From Acinetobacter pittii ANC 4050 (GTDB taxonomy: Bacteria; Pseudomonadota; Gammaproteobacteria; Pseudomonadales; Moraxellaceae): a stretch of 64,000 nt of DNA. The notes under the pieces are model-generated. The model was not told the DNA's origin, did no database searches, and saw only the letters and a program-made list of their open reading frames with translations. Within the stretch, counting starts at the first letter, position 1. Each line of letters opens with the position of its first letter. The translations under genes and the position numbers were made by a program. Positions 40,354 to 50,684 of this stretch are shown in pieces. The stretch covers positions 2,495,954-2,559,953 of the forward strand of contig NZ_KB976987.1 of assembly GCF_000399685.1 (NCBI RefSeq), in the 5' to 3' direction.

Positions 40354-41477
40354 GATGAACTACGAATAATTTCTTTAGATTTAGCTTCTTCAAGCTCTTG
40401 GACACGTTGACGAACCATTGTTTCGATTTCATCAACCAATTGATCGGTATCGATTAGATGGCTTTTTTCACCATTGCGATAAACCAATGAACGAGGCGCA
40501 GCCCCAACAACCCCGATATCAGCTTCTTTTGCTTCACCCGGACCGTTTACCTTACAGCCAATTACCGACACATCCATTGGAGTACGAACATCTTCTAAAC
40601 GTTCTTCCAACGCTTGCATCACCTGAATAACATTAAATTCTTGGCGTGAACAACTCGGGCAAGCAATAAAGTTAATCCCGTTAGAACGAAGCCCAAGTGA
40701 TTTTAAAATATCAAAACCAATCTTGATTTCATCTTCCGGTTCGGCAGCAAGCGAAATACGCATCGTATCGCCAATACCTTCCATCAACAATCCACCAAGG
40801 GCAATTGCTGATTTCACAGTACCTGTACGGTAAATACCAGCTTCAGTTACGCCTAAATGTAATGGATTATCAATTTGCTGAGAAAGCAAGCGGTAAGCAT
40901 CCATGGTTAAAAACACATTTGAGGCTTTTACGCTAACTTTAAACTCATGGAAATCAAGACGGTCTAAAATATCAATATGACGTAAAGCTGATTCAAGAAG
41001 TGCTTGCCCAGTAGGCTCGCCATATTTCTTTTGTAAATCTTTTTCTAGAGAACCCGCATTGACCCCAATACGCATAGAAATACCATGATGACGTGCCGCT
41101 GCAACGACTTCACGAACTTTCTGATCTGATCCGATATTACCAGGGTTAATACGTAAACAGTCTGCACCATAATCTGCAACAGCTAAGGCAATTCTATGGT
41201 CAAAGTGAATATCTGCAACCAAAGGTACTGAAACGCGCTTACGAATTGCACCAAATGCTTCAGCAGCCTCCATAGATGGGACCGAAACACGCATAATATC
41301 AGCACCTGCATCAACACAACGCTCAATTTGAGCCACGGTTGCATCGACATCGCAAGTTTCGGTATTTGTCATACTTTGCACACTAATAGGTGCATCGCCA
41401 CCGACATACACCGAACCAACACGGATTTTACGTGTTGGTCGACGTTTAATTGGGTTCTCTATCATTGTATCGCTCAA
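40350..41477 (-). CDS. ispG: 4-hydroxy-3-methylbut-2-en-1-yl diphosphate synthase
   Basis: Iron-sulfur enzyme (GcpE) of the non-mevalonate isoprenoid pathway that makes HMBPP from MEcPP. It has 375 residues with an N-terminal TIM barrel ([20 protein letters not shown]) and a C-terminal 4Fe-4S domain: cysteines in [11 protein letters not shown] and [11 protein letters not shown]. The start is at 41477, with another ATG four codons further in. Nine bases separate it from the RodZ-like gene upstream. Confidence 0.97.
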
Positions 41478-41486
41478 CTCATGGTA

Positions 41487-42278
41487 TTAGCGGGATAAAC
41501 GGAATTCTGCTTTACCGTTTACCGTATATGGAGACAATGAAATCTGTTCTTGGTTTAGACTTAATGACACAGCTGTTGCATCATCAAGACGAATCTGGAA
41601 TGGAGACTCACCATTTAAGCTTAAAGTTGATGACTGACGACCTGTCGCCAAAACTTTACCTGTTGCATCAACAATATGAACAGAAGTTGGTCGGTTAAAG
41701 TTTAACACTAATTGGTCACCCACTGTTGAGGTGGTACTTCCCTGCATAGGTAAAACTTCAACATTCGATTGATTTACTTTAGGTAAATCTGCATCGTCTT
41801 TCTTTGAAGTCCATTTTTGGATACCCATAACAAGCAATGACACAACAGCAAGAATTACAACAGCAAGCAGTGCACGTTTCAACCATTTCTTATTACGATC
41901 GCTATTAGAACCCGGGAGTTTGCCCATGATTTTAATTGGCGAGTTATTTAAAGCATGATTTGGTAAAAGGCCCGTATCATTTGCATAAATCTCATCGAAG
42001 CGCTGAATAATTGCCGTCGCATCTGTATTTAAATATTTCGCATATGAACGGTAATAACCCTTAATAAAAGTCGCTTCCGGCAATGACTTATAATCATCTT
42101 GCTCTAAAGCGGTCAGAGTCTTAACCGGCATATTTAAATCTGAAGAAACTTGCCCTAACTCTTTATTCTGAGCAACTCGAATTTGACGTAAATACTCACC
42201 AGGACGTTGAATATTTCCTAAAGCAGAAGTCGGTAAGCTTGAGCCAGTTGGCTGCTGTGAATTAGGATTTATTTCCAT
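41487..42278 (-). CDS. RodZ-like helix-turn-helix membrane protein
   Basis: 263-residue protein with an N-terminal Xre-type HTH (about residues 25-90, GEYLRQIRVAQNKELGQVSSDLN), a basic stretch, a transmembrane helix (about 135-155, ALLAVVILAVVSLLVMGIQ) and a C-terminal DUF4115 domain. RodZ anchors MreB and shapes the cell. This is the expected neighbour of ispG. It overlaps pilF by 10 bases. Symbol rodZ would be reasonable but was not assigned with certainty. Confidence 0.88.
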   Translation of the reverse strand: MEINPNSQQPTGSSLPTSALGNIQRPGEYLRQIRVAQNKELGQVSSDLNMPVKTLTALEQDDYKSLPEATFIKGYYRSYAKYLNTDATAIIQRFDEIYANDTGLLPNHALNNSPIKIMGKLPGSNSDRNKKWLKRALLAVVILAVVSLLVMGIQKWTSKKDDADLPKVNQSNVEVLPMQGSTTSTVGDQLVLNFNRPTSVHIVDATGKVLATGRQSSTLSLNGESPFQIRLDDATAVSLSLNQEQISLSPYTVNGKAEFRLSR

Positions 42279-43069
42279 ACGGCCTCAGTACTATACTGTA
42301 ATTGCAAATAACGTTGATATTCTGGACTTTCCGGGAACAAGGCACGTAATTGGTTTACTAACGCTTGCGTTCCCATTTTATCCGCATTGGCTCGAGCCAC
42401 TCTTACACCAATCCAAAGTGCTCTTGCACCCTGATTTTTCTGCCCCACTGTATGAACATATTGTTCATACATTTGTGTAGCAGCCGGAATCTGCTGCTGC
42501 AAATAAAAAATTTCCGCTAACTCTAACATTGAAATATAAGAGTCGCGGTTAGCAAGGAGTGCTTGTTTGAATGTTTTTTCAGCATTCACAACATCACCCA
42601 ATTTTAAATAAATACGCCCCAGATTTTCTAATGCCTGATAGCGTTGGTCATAACCTAATGTTGCGCCAGCAATACGGAATTGCTCAATCGCCTCATTATA
42701 ACGCTCCATTTGGTATAAATAAGTACCATAATTATTATGTGCTTGAGCATTATCCGGTTCAGATGAAATTGCTCGTTTAAAATAATGTTCTGCTTTTTCT
42801 AAGTTGGTTTTGCTACCTTCTTGCTGTAGCAAAATCCCCATCATCATGTTTGCTGTTGCATCGCGGCTATCTACACTTAAAGCTTGATCAAGAGCTCGCT
42901 TTGCTGAGTCCAAGTCACCAGAACGGATATGTTCAGCAGCAAGTTGTGTACGCACTTTTACTGCTTTTTCTGGGTCTTTTTTTTGCGTATGCGTTGTCTG
43001 GCAACCACTTACCAGAAATGCAACTGCAATCCCCATACATAAGACCGTTTTTAACTTTGGAATACTCAA
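42269..43069 (-). CDS. pilF: Type IV pilus biogenesis/stability lipoprotein PilF (PilW)
   Basis: 266-residue lipoprotein (lipobox SGCQ, Cys23) with about six TPR repeats (for example AHNNYGTYLYQMERYNEAIEQF). In Pseudomonas it is the pilotin that places PilQ in the outer membrane. The gene lies between rlmN and the RodZ-like gene, its usual place in gammaproteobacteria. Start ATG at 43069 is 15 bases after the rlmN stop. Confidence 0.92.
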   Translation of the reverse strand: MSIPKLKTVLCMGIAVAFLVSGCQTTHTQKKDPEKAVKVRTQLAAEHIRSGDLDSAKRALDQALSVDSRDATANMMMGILLQQEGSKTNLEKAEHYFKRAISSEPDNAQAHNNYGTYLYQMERYNEAIEQFRIAGATLGYDQRYQALENLGRIYLKLGDVVNAEKTFKQALLANRDSYISMLELAEIFYLQQQIPAATQMYEQYVHTVGQKNQGARALWIGVRVARANADKMGTQALVNQLRALFPESPEYQRYLQLQYSTEAVWK

Positions 43070-43083
43070 AGCCTGCCCTCAAT

Positions 43084-44319
43084 TTATCCTTGTGTACGCA
43101 AAATCTCTTGACGCTGTGTCACTTTTTTCTGCCACTGTTCAGCACGGCGGGTTCTATCAGCCACCTGACCCACTAGCTGTCCACATGCAGCATCAATATC
43201 ATCACCACGTGTTTGACGAATCGTACACACAAATCCGGCATCAGACAAAGTTTTTTGGAACGAGATAATACGATTTCGGCTTGAGCGACCATATGGTGCA
43301 TGCGGGAATGGGTTAAATGGGATCAAGTTAATTTTACTTGGTAAATTTTTTAATAATTTAATCATTTGCTGTGCATGTTCAGGCTGATCATTTACGCCCT
43401 CTAACATCACATATTCGATGGTCACATGTTTACGCGTACTTTCATTACCGTCTTTGGCAATATAGCGCTGACATGCTGCAATTAACTGAGCTAATGGATA
43501 TTTTTTATTAATTGGCACAAGCTCATTACGTAACTCATCGTTTGGTGCATGCAAGGAAATTGCTAAAGCCACATCAATATCTTTTGCAAGCTGGTCAATT
43601 TTTGGTACAACACCAGACGTTGATAAAGTCACACGACGTTTTGACATGCCATAAGCAAAGTCATCAAGCATGATCTGCATTGAGCTTAATACGGCATCAT
43701 AGTTGAGCAGTGGCTCACCCATACCCATCATCACGACATTGGTCACTGAACGCTCACGTTCGGCAACAGGCACTTCCTCCATATAAGAATAGTTTGCCAT
43801 CCAGAGTTGCCCAATAATTTCATCTGGCGTTAAATCACGTTGGAAACCTTGTTTACCTGTCGAACAAAATGAGCAATCTAATGCGCAGCCCACTTGAGAA
43901 GAAATACAAAGTGTTTTACGTAATCCAGTTTTATCTTCAGCAGGAATTAATACAGTTTCAACTAAAGAACCTGCACCCTCACCTACGCGAAACACCCACT
44001 TACGTGTACCATCTTTTGAGTAATGACGGTGAACCACTTCAGGTGCTTTAATTTCACAAATCTGTTCAAGCTTTGCACGTAATTTACCTGAAATATTGGT
44101 CATTTCAGCAAAATCAGTGACAAAGTATTGATGTATCCATTTCATGACCTGTCCGGCACGAAACTTCTTCTCACCAATATCTTCAAAGAATTTTTCTAAC
44201 TCAGGACGAGACATGCCGAGCAAATTCACTTTATTTTCGGCAGCAGGGATTACCGGCGTGGACGAAGATTGCTGCTGTCCATCAAGATTTTCAGATGAAA
44301 CGACCACTGCAGAACTCAT
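43084..44319 (-). CDS. rlmN: Dual-specificity 23S rRNA/tRNA adenine-C2 methyltransferase
   Basis: Radical SAM enzyme of 411 residues that methylates A2503 of 23S rRNA and A37 of some tRNAs. The cluster motif is CALDCSFC, and [10 protein letters not shown] and the C-terminal [18 protein letters not shown] segment contain the catalytic cysteines. Heads rlmN-pilF-rodZ-ispG-hisS-yfgM-bamB. The leader contains a perfect palindrome. Confidence 0.96.
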   Translation of the reverse strand: MSSAVVVSSENLDGQQQSSSTPVIPAAENKVNLLGMSRPELEKFFEDIGEKKFRAGQVMKWIHQYFVTDFAEMTNISGKLRAKLEQICEIKAPEVVHRHYSKDGTRKWVFRVGEGAGSLVETVLIPAEDKTGLRKTLCISSQVGCALDCSFCSTGKQGFQRDLTPDEIIGQLWMANYSYMEEVPVAERERSVTNVVMMGMGEPLLNYDAVLSSMQIMLDDFAYGMSKRRVTLSTSGVVPKIDQLAKDIDVALAISLHAPNDELRNELVPINKKYPLAQLIAACQRYIAKDGNESTRKHVTIEYVMLEGVNDQPEHAQQMIKLLKNLPSKINLIPFNPFPHAPYGRSSRNRIISFQKTLSDAGFVCTIRQTRGDDIDAACGQLVGQVADRTRRAEQWQKKVTQRQEILRTQG

Positions 44320-44377
44320 GTGTATTTACCTAAACCATGTCAAAAAACTGAAGATATTGTTCAAGAATCAAACAATA

Positions 44378-44393
44378 TTCTCTTGAGAGAATA
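44378..44393. promoter_or_regulatory. Palindrome upstream of rlmN
   Basis: The 16-base sequence ATTCTCTTGAGAGAAT is a perfect palindrome (7-bp arms, 2-base centre), 59 bases upstream of the rlmN start and just beyond the ndk terminator. It could be a repressor or dyad site; no regulator is assigned. Confidence 0.4.
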
Positions 44394-44396
44394 AAA

Positions 44397-44430
44397 AAAC
44401 CAGATAAGTAGTATACCACTTATCTGGTTT
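44397..44430 (-). terminator. Terminator after ndk
   Basis: AAACCAGATAAGT paired with ACTTATCTGGTTT around an 8-base loop, with a T run after it on the minus strand; starts 13 bases after the ndk stop. Confidence 0.85.
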
Positions 44431-44442
44431 GAATGCTTTCGA

Positions 44443-44874
44443 TTAACGAGTGCGTGGGCAGATCTCGTTGTCAGCAAAGAAGTAAGCAATTTCACGCTCT
44501 GCAGAAGCAACTGAGTCAGAACCGTGAGCAGCATTTTCGTCGATGCTTACAGCGAAGTCAGCACGGATCGTACCAGGAGCAGCTTCTTTAGGGTTTGTAG
44601 CACCTAAGATTTCACGGTGTGCAAGAACTGCATTTTCGCCTTCAAGAACAGATACTACAACTGGACCAGAAGTCATGAATGCAACTAAGTCACCAAAGAA
44701 ACCACGTTCTTTATGCTCAGCATAGAAACCTTCAGCATCAGCTTGAGAAAGGTGTTTCATTTTAGTCGCAACAATTTTTAAACCCGCTTTTTCAAAACGA
44801 GCAAAAATATCACCGATGTGGTTTTTAGACACTGCATCAGGTTTTACGATAGACAAAGTACGTTCAATAGCCAT
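44443..44874 (-). CDS. ndk: Nucleoside diphosphate kinase
   Basis: 143-residue enzyme that balances NTP pools by transferring the gamma phosphate through a phosphohistidine. The characteristic N-terminus ([15 protein letters not shown]) and the active site [16 protein letters not shown] are present. Codon usage suggests high expression. It is a single gene with its own terminator; a GGAG ribosome site precedes the start (AAAGGAGCCACTC). Confidence 0.97.
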   Translation of the reverse strand: MAIERTLSIVKPDAVSKNHIGDIFARFEKAGLKIVATKMKHLSQADAEGFYAEHKERGFFGDLVAFMTSGPVVVSVLEGENAVLAHREILGATNPKEAAPGTIRADFAVSIDENAAHGSDSVASAEREIAYFFADNEICPRTR

Positions 44875-44987
44875 GAGTGGCTCCTTTATTTTAAAATTTA
44901 AACATTAAAAAATTTGCCGCATTATACCGATGTCATAGGCAATAATCAGCTTTGAATGTGTAAAAGTTGCGATTTTTTCTACTGTTT

Positions 44988-45188
44988 TTAGCGAACTTCG
45001 TCTATCCAGGCCATCTGAATGCCTTCTAGCAATCCTTCTGTCGATTTATTTGGGTCATCACTGAAGTCTGGTAATGCGCACACCCATGCATGTAAATCGG
45101 TAAAACGGATCCATTGCGGATCAACTTCTGGATGTGCTTCTGACAATTCAATGGCAATATCAATCGTATCTGTCCAACGTAAGCCCAT
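44988..45188 (-). CDS. iscX: Fe-S cluster assembly protein IscX
   Basis: 66-residue acidic protein matching IscX/YfhJ over its length: LRWTDTIDIAIEL at the start, then HPEVDPQWIRFTDLHAWVCALPDF and the EGLLEGIQMAWIDE tail. It binds IscS and iron and regulates cluster assembly. Here it stands away from the rest of an isc operon, with ndk upstream in coordinates. An AGGAGC ribosome site lies just before the start. Confidence 0.92.
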   Translation of the reverse strand: MGLRWTDTIDIAIELSEAHPEVDPQWIRFTDLHAWVCALPDFSDDPNKSTEGLLEGIQMAWIDEVR

Positions 45189-45287
45189 AGCGGCTCCTAT
45201 CTGTTTAATCTGCTAAATCACGAACTGTGTACTTTAGCAAATCCACAAACCTAATCGATAGCTTAAGCTGATAAAAATTACCGCTGC

Positions 45288-45845
45288 CTATAAAGCAATG
45301 TTCAATAATGGCGCTATAAAAATAATCATCGTAGCGACTGCTGCACCAATTAGGGCACCTACGATTACATCACTTGGGTAATGAAGGCCCAACACCATCC
45401 GAGACAAAGCGACCAGCACCATAAATGGGAACATAGCTGCAAGTAGAACTGGCTGGATATAACCCAACACAATCGTTACCATGACCGCATGAAGCGTATG
45501 ACCCGATGGAAAGCTAAAGTGATCAAGTGGTCTTTCACCGAGTATAATCACCTGATGCACCTGATAAGGACGCGGTCGCGTTGTTTTATGTTTTAAAAAT
45601 TTATAGATTGCTGTTCCGACCGAACCACCTAATAACAAGTAGATGATTTGCAAGCTATAGGTGATGCCTTGCATTCCCCACACGATTGCCAGCATTAGAT
45701 ACCAAAATGGACCATCACCAACACGACTGATAATTTTGAAAAAAAGGGCAACACGCTGTGAATGAGAAAAATTATTAAGATATAAACAGCCTCTCAAATC
45801 TAAATCGAGTATTTTTATTTTTGCATTCTTAAGTTTCATGGTCAT
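45288..45845 (-). CDS. PAP2-family membrane phosphatase
   Basis: 185-residue integral membrane phosphatase with the three PAP2 motifs: KHKTTRPRP, FPSGHTLH and SRMVLGLHYPSDV. Substrates in the family are undecaprenyl pyrophosphate, phosphatidic acid or lipid A phosphate; this one cannot be assigned. It lies 18 bases after the glycosyltransferase, so the two are likely a pair acting on a lipid or its glycan. Confidence 0.87.
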   Translation of the reverse strand: MTMKLKNAKIKILDLDLRGCLYLNNFSHSQRVALFFKIISRVGDGPFWYLMLAIVWGMQGITYSLQIIYLLLGGSVGTAIYKFLKHKTTRPRPYQVHQVIILGERPLDHFSFPSGHTLHAVMVTIVLGYIQPVLLAAMFPFMVLVALSRMVLGLHYPSDVIVGALIGAAVATMIIFIAPLLNIAL

Positions 45846-45863
45846 TCTCCTATCTTAGGATAC

Positions 45864-47168
45864 TTAGGTGAAGTCCAACGAGGGCTCCTTCACTACCTGA
45901 TAAAATGCCTGCTCCAATTGCTGAACCGGAAGTTGCCAACCGCTTTGCTGTACTTTATGACAGGCTTGTACGCCCATTTCTCTAAGTTGTTGTACTGAAG
46001 GAAGCTGATAAATTTGTTGTATAAAGTGGTTTATTTGTCCAAGTGGGCTTAACCAGCCATTCACACCATGGGCTAGATATTGATGTGCACATGCATAATC
46101 ATACGCGATAACTGGTAAACCGCTTGCCATCGCCTCTAAAACTACGTTACCAAACGTTTCAACTTGGCTAGCAAAAACGAATACATCTGCACTCGCATAG
46201 GCGGCTGCCAAATCTTGCCCTCTCAGACTTCCGGTAAAGATAACATCCTTCGCTGCAGGTAGTGACTTTAACCGAGCAAAATCTGGGCCATCTCCCACAA
46301 TAACTAATTTAGTTTTATGTGGCTGAATGTTTTGTAGGTTGGCATAACTTTCAATGAGCACTTGCACTTCTTTTTCGGGAGATAAACGCCCCACGTAAAG
46401 CATAACGCGAGTATTCTCATCAGCATCCCATTGTTTTCGCAAATGTTCAGAGCGATGCTTTGGTGAAAATCTGGTCGTATCTACACCGCGTCCAACCACA
46501 ACCAACGGGCAAGTAATACCAAAACCGCGTAATGCTTCTTGTGTATCCTTACTTGGCACACAGGTCACTTGCGTATTGTTATGAAACCAGCAAAGGTATT
46601 TTTGAATTGGTTTGACTAAAAAAGCCAAATCGAAGAATCGGCTAAAATCTTGGAATGGTGAATGAAAGCCACTCGAAATCGGAATAGCTTTTGCTTTAGC
46701 AGCTTGCATGGCTGTTAAGCCTAATGGCCCTTCAGTCACAATATGAACGACATCGGGCACAAATTTTTCAAAAGCTTTCGATACTTTTAAATATTGTGGC
46801 CAACCAAACTGTAAAGTCGGATATTTTGGAATCGCCTGCGACATCACCAGACACTCTTGCTCTGGCGTAAAGTCTTGGCATTTCGCTTTTTGCTCTGGGC
46901 GAATCAATAAAATCTTATGCCCCTGTTTCTGTAAACCTTGGCATAATTGTAATAATGAAAGTGCCACACCATTAATTTCAGGTGGCCAAGTTTCAGTAAC
47001 AATTGCAATTTTTAAACGTGGACGCACTAAATCATGCAATGAATGCGTATTAGATAGTTGCTTTTGTTTAAAAAAGAATTGGAAGCTTTCAGGAAGTTGC
47101 TGTTGTTTTAATAGTGCTGTCGCGTATGAACTTTGCATAGCGCCATCCATCAATGTATTTATTTTCAT
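45864..47168 (-). CDS. Glycosyltransferase family 4 protein
   Basis: 434-residue GT-B glycosyltransferase. The Rossmann fold starts around residue 53 (KIAIVTETWPPEINGVA) after a roughly 50-residue N-terminal extension rich in Gln. The C-terminal nucleotide-sugar domain has VGRLSPEKEVQVLIESY and the EX7E region FGNVVLEAMASGLPVIAYD. Resembles bacterial alpha-mannosyl or glucosyl lipid transferases (MgtA-like). Acceptor and donor are unknown. The first gene of a two-gene operon with the PAP2 phosphatase. Confidence 0.87.
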   Translation of the reverse strand: MKINTLMDGAMQSSYATALLKQQQLPESFQFFFKQKQLSNTHSLHDLVRPRLKIAIVTETWPPEINGVALSLLQLCQGLQKQGHKILLIRPEQKAKCQDFTPEQECLVMSQAIPKYPTLQFGWPQYLKVSKAFEKFVPDVVHIVTEGPLGLTAMQAAKAKAIPISSGFHSPFQDFSRFFDLAFLVKPIQKYLCWFHNNTQVTCVPSKDTQEALRGFGITCPLVVVGRGVDTTRFSPKHRSEHLRKQWDADENTRVMLYVGRLSPEKEVQVLIESYANLQNIQPHKTKLVIVGDGPDFARLKSLPAAKDVIFTGSLRGQDLAAAYASADVFVFASQVETFGNVVLEAMASGLPVIAYDYACAHQYLAHGVNGWLSPLGQINHFIQQIYQLPSVQQLREMGVQACHKVQQSGWQLPVQQLEQAFYQVVKEPSLDFT

Positions 47169-47241
47169 GCTTAAAGATTAAGCAGTTTTTTTGACAATTT
47201 GATGATAAATGCATGACAGTTTACTGACATGAAAAATAAAA

Positions 47242-47268
47242 AAAGCACACTGATAACAGCATGCTTTT
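47242..47268 (-). terminator. Probable terminator after prc
   Basis: AAAAGCA/TGCTTTT arms with a roughly 14-base interrupted loop, followed on the minus strand by seven T residues. It begins 21 bases after the prc stop codon. Confidence 0.65.
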
Positions 47269-47288
47269 CTCTTAAGACCTAGTAATAT

Positions 47289-49472
47289 TTAGCGATTTTG
47301 CAATTTTGCATAATCCATAAGTACATTTGCGGCTTCAGTCACAAAAGTTTCTTCTTCTGGTAATGCAGGACGTTGTGATGCTTTCATTTTAGCGCGAGAT
47401 TCAGCTAGAGCATCCAATGAAGCTTGATAGCTTTCCCAATTTGCAAAAGGCTTTTGACCAGTTGCAGCACGGCGTTCATTTTCTGCATCTAAAGTTTGTT
47501 TTTCTAAACCAAGTAATTCAGCACGGCGCTTATCAATATCAAGTACCACTTGTTTTTGCTCACTTGTTACCTTAGCAATCGCAGTACGCTTATTTAGATA
47601 TTTAAACTGAGCATCATTACCAACACGTTGTTCAGAGAATTGAGACAACTTTGTCACATAAGGCTGAACAGAACCTTCACGCTTAAATGGTGCAGTAGGA
47701 ATTGTGTCCCACTTCAACGCATTCTTCGATTTACGTTCACCAAACTCTTCGTTATAGATATCGACGAGTTTAATGTCTGGCACTACACCTTTATTTTGTG
47801 TACTACCACCCGTAATACGATAGAACTTACGCTGAGTTAAAGTCGCTTGACCGTATGCAAGAGTATCAAGTTGTACCTGAGCTGTACCCTTACCAGTTGT
47901 TGTACTACCAATAATAATACCGCGCTCATAGTCTTGAATGGCAGCAGAGTAAATCTCACTTGCTGAAGCCGACGCCAAGTTCACCAATACAGCGAGTGGA
48001 CCTGTATAAATTTGTTGGCCGCCATCATTGTCTTCAAAAACACTTACGTTGCCATTACCATCACGAATTTGTACAACCGGACCAGACTTAATCACCTGCC
48101 CCAACATGCGTGCAACTTCTTCTAATGAACCACCTGGGTCATTACGTAAATCAATAATAATCCCTTCTACTTTCTTCGCTTTTAGTGCTTCGAAAGCATT
48201 TGCAGTATCTTCAGAAACTGAACGGTATTGTTGACCTGCACGACGTGAACGGTAGTCAAAATAGAATGATGGAATTTCAATTACACCCAACACATGCTTT
48301 TTACCATCACGTGTTACTTCAACTGTGCGTGAACGAACGCCAGCATCTTCTTCTTGAATCACATCACGCACTAAAGTCACATTACGTGCTTGACTCATTG
48401 ATGCACCGGCACCAAGAAGTTTTAATGTGACTTTTGTTCCGCGTTTACCACGAATGAGTCCAACAATTTCAGAACTTGTCCAACCAATCACATCAACCAT
48501 TTTCTCGCCCTCTTGAGCGACGCCAATGATTCGATCTCCTGATTTAACTTGACCAGACTTACTTGCAGGACCACCCTCTACAATAGTTTCAATCTTGGTG
48601 TAATCTTCATTGCCACGTTCTGGACGAATCGACACACCAATACCTTCGAGTTGCAAGGTGGTTTGGCGATTTAGTTCGATCGCATCAATTGGCGGATAAT
48701 AGTTACTATGCGGATCATAGGTCGCCAACATTGCATTTAATGTTTTGTCCAAGACGTCATCGCTTTTCACACGACTAATTCTTTCAAGCTGACGTGTATA
48801 ACGTTTAGTTAACGTTTGAGCTGGCGTTAAATCTTCTGGGCCAGTTAAGTCCTGACCGTTAGCAAGTGAAGGATTTTCTTTAAGCGCTTTTTGTTTCGCC
48901 TGCTCTTCTTCACGGCTAATGGTTAAGTTGATTAACTGTGAAACCAACATTTTACGCCAATGATTTTGTTGCTCAGCTGTCGTTTTAAAATACGGTGCTT
49001 TTTCACGATCAACTTCAATATAACTATTTGGCTGTTTTAAATTTTGCTGTTGTTTCAATTCAGCCAGCATGAACTCATAAAACTGTTTTAAGCGTTCACG
49101 ATATTGTTGATGAATTGCAAACGGTCCAGTTAAATTCCCCGCTTTTAATGAAGCACCAAAATTTGAACCATAGAGTTTTTTATAATTTTGAACTTCAGCG
49201 TCTAAAAATAGTGAGTGATCTGGATCAAGACTATCTAAATACATATCGAGAATACGATTTGATGTCGTCGCATCCAGACGCATATTTAAATAATGTTGGC
49301 GATCAACTAAAGTTGCCAGCTGGCGAGCTACCAAAGCTTGTTCTTGCGTTGGCTGGATTGATTGAGAAACCGCAGCAGTATTGGTTGCTGCTCTCGCTTC
49401 ATTCATCGTATGAGAGAAGAATAAACCGCCAGTCGCGATCGCTACTGCACAAGCTATAGTTTGAAGTTTCAT
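47289..49472 (-). CDS. prc: Carboxy-terminal processing protease (tail-specific protease)
   Basis: 727-residue periplasmic S41A protease with a signal peptide (cleavage near ARA, residues 27-29). A PDZ domain at about residues 255-345 (EGIGVSIRPERGNEDYTKIE) selects C-terminal tails. The Ser-Lys dyad lies in SASASEIYSAAIQDY and STTTGKGTAQ. A conserved DUF3340 C-terminal domain completes the family architecture. It processes penicillin-binding proteins and murein hydrolase regulators. Monocistronic; divergent from nagZ. Confidence 0.94.
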   Translation of the reverse strand: MKLQTIACAVAIATGGLFFSHTMNEARAATNTAAVSQSIQPTQEQALVARQLATLVDRQHYLNMRLDATTSNRILDMYLDSLDPDHSLFLDAEVQNYKKLYGSNFGASLKAGNLTGPFAIHQQYRERLKQFYEFMLAELKQQQNLKQPNSYIEVDREKAPYFKTTAEQQNHWRKMLVSQLINLTISREEEQAKQKALKENPSLANGQDLTGPEDLTPAQTLTKRYTRQLERISRVKSDDVLDKTLNAMLATYDPHSNYYPPIDAIELNRQTTLQLEGIGVSIRPERGNEDYTKIETIVEGGPASKSGQVKSGDRIIGVAQEGEKMVDVIGWTSSEIVGLIRGKRGTKVTLKLLGAGASMSQARNVTLVRDVIQEEDAGVRSRTVEVTRDGKKHVLGVIEIPSFYFDYRSRRAGQQYRSVSEDTANAFEALKAKKVEGIIIDLRNDPGGSLEEVARMLGQVIKSGPVVQIRDGNGNVSVFEDNDGGQQIYTGPLAVLVNLASASASEIYSAAIQDYERGIIIGSTTTGKGTAQVQLDTLAYGQATLTQRKFYRITGGSTQNKGVVPDIKLVDIYNEEFGERKSKNALKWDTIPTAPFKREGSVQPYVTKLSQFSEQRVGNDAQFKYLNKRTAIAKVTSEQKQVVLDIDKRRAELLGLEKQTLDAENERRAATGQKPFANWESYQASLDALAESRAKMKASQRPALPEEETFVTEAANVLMDYAKLQNR

Positions 49473-49664
49473 AAATTTTTAATACTTCCTTGGGTGTTCC
49501 TATCTTACACGCTCTGTTTTCGATATGAACTAAGCAGATTCAAAATCTTAACCAACTAAATTGTTTATACCGTGTAGTTTTATCATATTCTGTACTGACA
49601 AAATGTAGCAAAACATTGCAAAATTCGCTTATTGTTTTTCAATCAAAATTCAAATGGAACCAAT

Positions 49665-50684
49665 ATGATTGGCGCATTGATGCTGGACATCGCCGGCACA
49701 GAACTTACTCAAGAAGATATTGAACTATTACGCGCTCCGCAAGTCGGTGGCATGATTTTATTTGCACGAAATATTGAATCGCCACAACAAGTGCGTGCTT
49801 TAACCGACCATATGCGTCAAATTCGTCCAGATATTTTGATTGCTGTCGACCAAGAAGGTGGTCGAGTTCAGCGCCTAAGATCAGGTTTCACTCTATTACC
49901 AGCTATGGGCCGTTTCGGAGAGTTATATCTAACTCAACCTCAAAAAGCACTTGAGCTGGCTGAAAAATGTGGCTGGCTCATGGCAACCGAAGTCCTTGCT
50001 GTCGGTATCGATTTTAGTTTTGCACCGGTTTTAGATCTTAATGCAATTAGTGACGTGATTGGCGACCGTGGTTTCTCTAAAAATATTGAAGATATTGCAC
50101 CACTTGCTGGCGCGTTTATGCAAGGCATGAAAAAAGCTGGAATGGCAAACACGGGCAAACACTTCCCCGGCCACGGTTCTGTAAAAGCCGATTCTCATGT
50201 CGCGGCTGCAATCGACAGCCGCAGTTATGACGAAATTTATAACCATGACATGCAAAGCTTCATTAAGCTTATGCCTCAGCTTGATGCGCTCATGCCTGCA
50301 CATGTGATTTATGATCAAGTTGACCCAAATCCAGCAGGTTTTTCGCCTTTCTGGATTCAAGAAGTTCTCCGTAATCGCTTGAAGTTTAATGGCGTACTTT
50401 TCTCTGATGACTTAAGCATGCAGGCTGCTTGCGTAGCAGGCGGTGCAGATGCACGTATTCAAGCCGCTCTAGCAGCTGGTTGTGATATGGGACTCGTGTG
50501 TAATGACCGAACTGCAGCCTGCACAGCACTTGAAGGTATTACAGATTTAGAGCTACCAAACCAAGAACGTTTAGAACGCATGCGTGGAAAAATTCCACAA
50601 ATTCAGATTGGTGAAACTTTATCGCTTGGAAATGAGTGGCAAGCTGTCAAAACCGCCATTGAAGAGTTTAAAAATTCGATTTAA
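49665..50684 (+). CDS. nagZ: Beta-N-acetylhexosaminidase NagZ
   Basis: Cytosolic family 3 glycoside hydrolase that removes GlcNAc from recycled muropeptides. The ATG at 49665 (MIGALMLDIAG) is preferred over the TTG at 49632 and gives 339 residues. The flexible catalytic loop KHFPGHGSVKADSHV holds the Asp/His dyad typical for NagZ and the nucleophile aspartate is in GVLFSDDLSMQA. It is divergent from prc. Confidence 0.94.
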   Translation: MIGALMLDIAGTELTQEDIELLRAPQVGGMILFARNIESPQQVRALTDHMRQIRPDILIAVDQEGGRVQRLRSGFTLLPAMGRFGELYLTQPQKALELAEKCGWLMATEVLAVGIDFSFAPVLDLNAISDVIGDRGFSKNIEDIAPLAGAFMQGMKKAGMANTGKHFPGHGSVKADSHVAAAIDSRSYDEIYNHDMQSFIKLMPQLDALMPAHVIYDQVDPNPAGFSPFWIQEVLRNRLKFNGVLFSDDLSMQAACVAGGADARIQAALAAGCDMGLVCNDRTAACTALEGITDLELPNQERLERMRGKIPQIQIGETLSLGNEWQAVKTAIEEFKNSI

